A DNA stretch of 5,802 nucleotides, taken from contig DLEF01000015.1 of NCBI GenBank assembly GCA_002481545.1, forward strand, positions 1-5,802, in the 5' to 3' direction. The position numbers and the translations under genes were made by a program. The stretch is from Cyanobacteria bacterium UBA7753. Lineage in GTDB: Bacteria; Cyanobacteriota; Vampirovibrionia; Gastranaerophilales; Gastranaerophilaceae. Under the pieces are notes generated by a model. It saw only the letters and a program-made list of their open reading frames with translations. It was not told the DNA's origin and did not search any database. Positions 5,455 to 5,802 of this stretch are shown here, piece by piece. Position 1 is the stretch's first letter. Each line of letters begins with the position of its first letter.

Positions 5455-5483
5455 TTGTGGCAGAATTGCACCTGCATTATAAA
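5455..5483 (+). promoter_or_regulatory. Candidate promoter for the 71-codon gene
   Basis: TTGTGG (5455-5460) is 17 nt from TATAAA (5478-5483, 5 of 6) in the 76-nt gap after nifS. The -35 matches only at TTG. No terminator separates the gene from nifS, so it may simply be the third gene of the nifU-nifS unit. Confidence 0.35.
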
Positions 5484-5505
5484 ATATGAATAAAGAGGTA
5501 ATAAA

Positions 5506-5721
5506 ATGTTTCAAGTTTATACGCAAGAAGGTAAAAAAGAATTAACGAAGGCATTTATCGCCGAATTTGGAGATTATGACGAAGCTATGGATTGCGCTGA
5601 AAAGGCAATCGAGGGCAAACCTGAATTAAAATATATTGTTGAAGAGACCAACGGAAGAATGAACGTATACGGGGATTTGGTTCCTGACGTCATTGCGGAA
5701 GGCGGAAATACGGACGAGTAA
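5506..5721 (+). CDS. Small acidic protein of unknown function
   Basis: This is a 71-codon gene with AAGAGG (5493-5498) 7 nt before its ATG, following nifS on the same strand after 76 nt. I do not recognise a family. The product is acidic, with one cysteine (C30), no signal peptide and no membrane segment. Its pattern suggests a short strand (FQVYTQ), a loop, a helix (YDEAMDCAEKAIEG, 24-37), then two strands (LKYIVEE and RMNVYGDLV), and an acidic, probably disordered end. That would be a small cytosolic alpha/beta domain. Its place suggests a possible link to Fe-S assembly, but position alone is weak evidence and the single cysteine cannot hold a cluster by itself. The good ribosome site and protein-like composition make a real gene likely. 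Confidence 0.75.
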   Translation: MFQVYTQEGKKELTKAFIAEFGDYDEAMDCAEKAIEGKPELKYIVEETNGRMNVYGDLVPDVIAEGGNTDE

Positions 5722-5736
5722 AACTCGGTAAGCGAG
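5715..5736. repeat. Three alternating CGAG/CTCG arms at the end of the 71-codon gene
   Basis: CGAGT (5715-5719) can pair with ACTCG (5723-5727) around 3 nt. The same CTCG (5724-5727) can instead pair with CGAG (5733-5736) around 5 nt. The stop codon lies in the first stem. No T-run follows, so it is not a standard terminator. The remaining bases to 5802 show no supported gene. Confidence 0.3.
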
Positions 5737-5802
5737 AAATGGAGTGAGGACTGACGGAAAATCATCCGAACGGCAATTTCGAGCGCAAAGTATTTCCAAG
5801 AC

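Noticed and set aside
5574..5765. Minus-strand 63-codon ORF
   Set aside because: It is antisense to the 71-codon gene, which has the better ribosome site and protein-like composition.

Overview
The window is AT-rich bacterial DNA with ordinary start and stop codons and recognisable Shine-Dalgarno sites. It carries an oxygen-sensitive radical-SAM activase and a NIF-type Fe-S assembly pair. No nitrogenase gene is visible. This fits an anaerobic, probably gut-type bacterium with a decorated cell surface. The phylum cannot be fixed from the sequence; uncultured gut lineages such as Gastranaerophilales or Elusimicrobia are only a guess.

Left part (1-1737, minus strand): two surface-polymer genes read leftwards. 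Upstream is a LicD-family phosphotransferase (787-1737). Downstream is an IspD/TarI-family cytidylyltransferase (689 to beyond position 1). Together they look like a pair that makes a CDP-activated polyol (CDP-ribitol is the best guess) and transfers the polyol phosphate to a glycan. The gap between them and the region upstream of licD contain small hairpin repeats. Copies of one repeat supply the first possible ATG of both genes.

Middle (1738-2569): a long non-coding stretch. It holds a nested hairpin, then a cluster of five short hairpins that each end in CCCTAC (1790-1966), then AT-rich DNA with a 10-bp inverted repeat and a good sigma70-type promoter (2230-2258). That promoter leads into a strong ribosome binding site and a 28-codon ORF for a cationic amphipathic peptide (2340-2426), the least ordinary gene candidate here.

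Right part (2570-5802, plus strand): pflA, the pyruvate formate-lyase activating enzyme; then, behind its own promoter, nifU (full three-domain scaffold) and nifS (cysteine desulfurase) separated by 4 nt; then a 71-codon acidic protein of unknown function. NifS supplies sulfur and NifU assembles and hands on Fe-S clusters. PflA is a plausible client because it needs a [4Fe-4S] cluster. The last 80 bases hold no supported gene.
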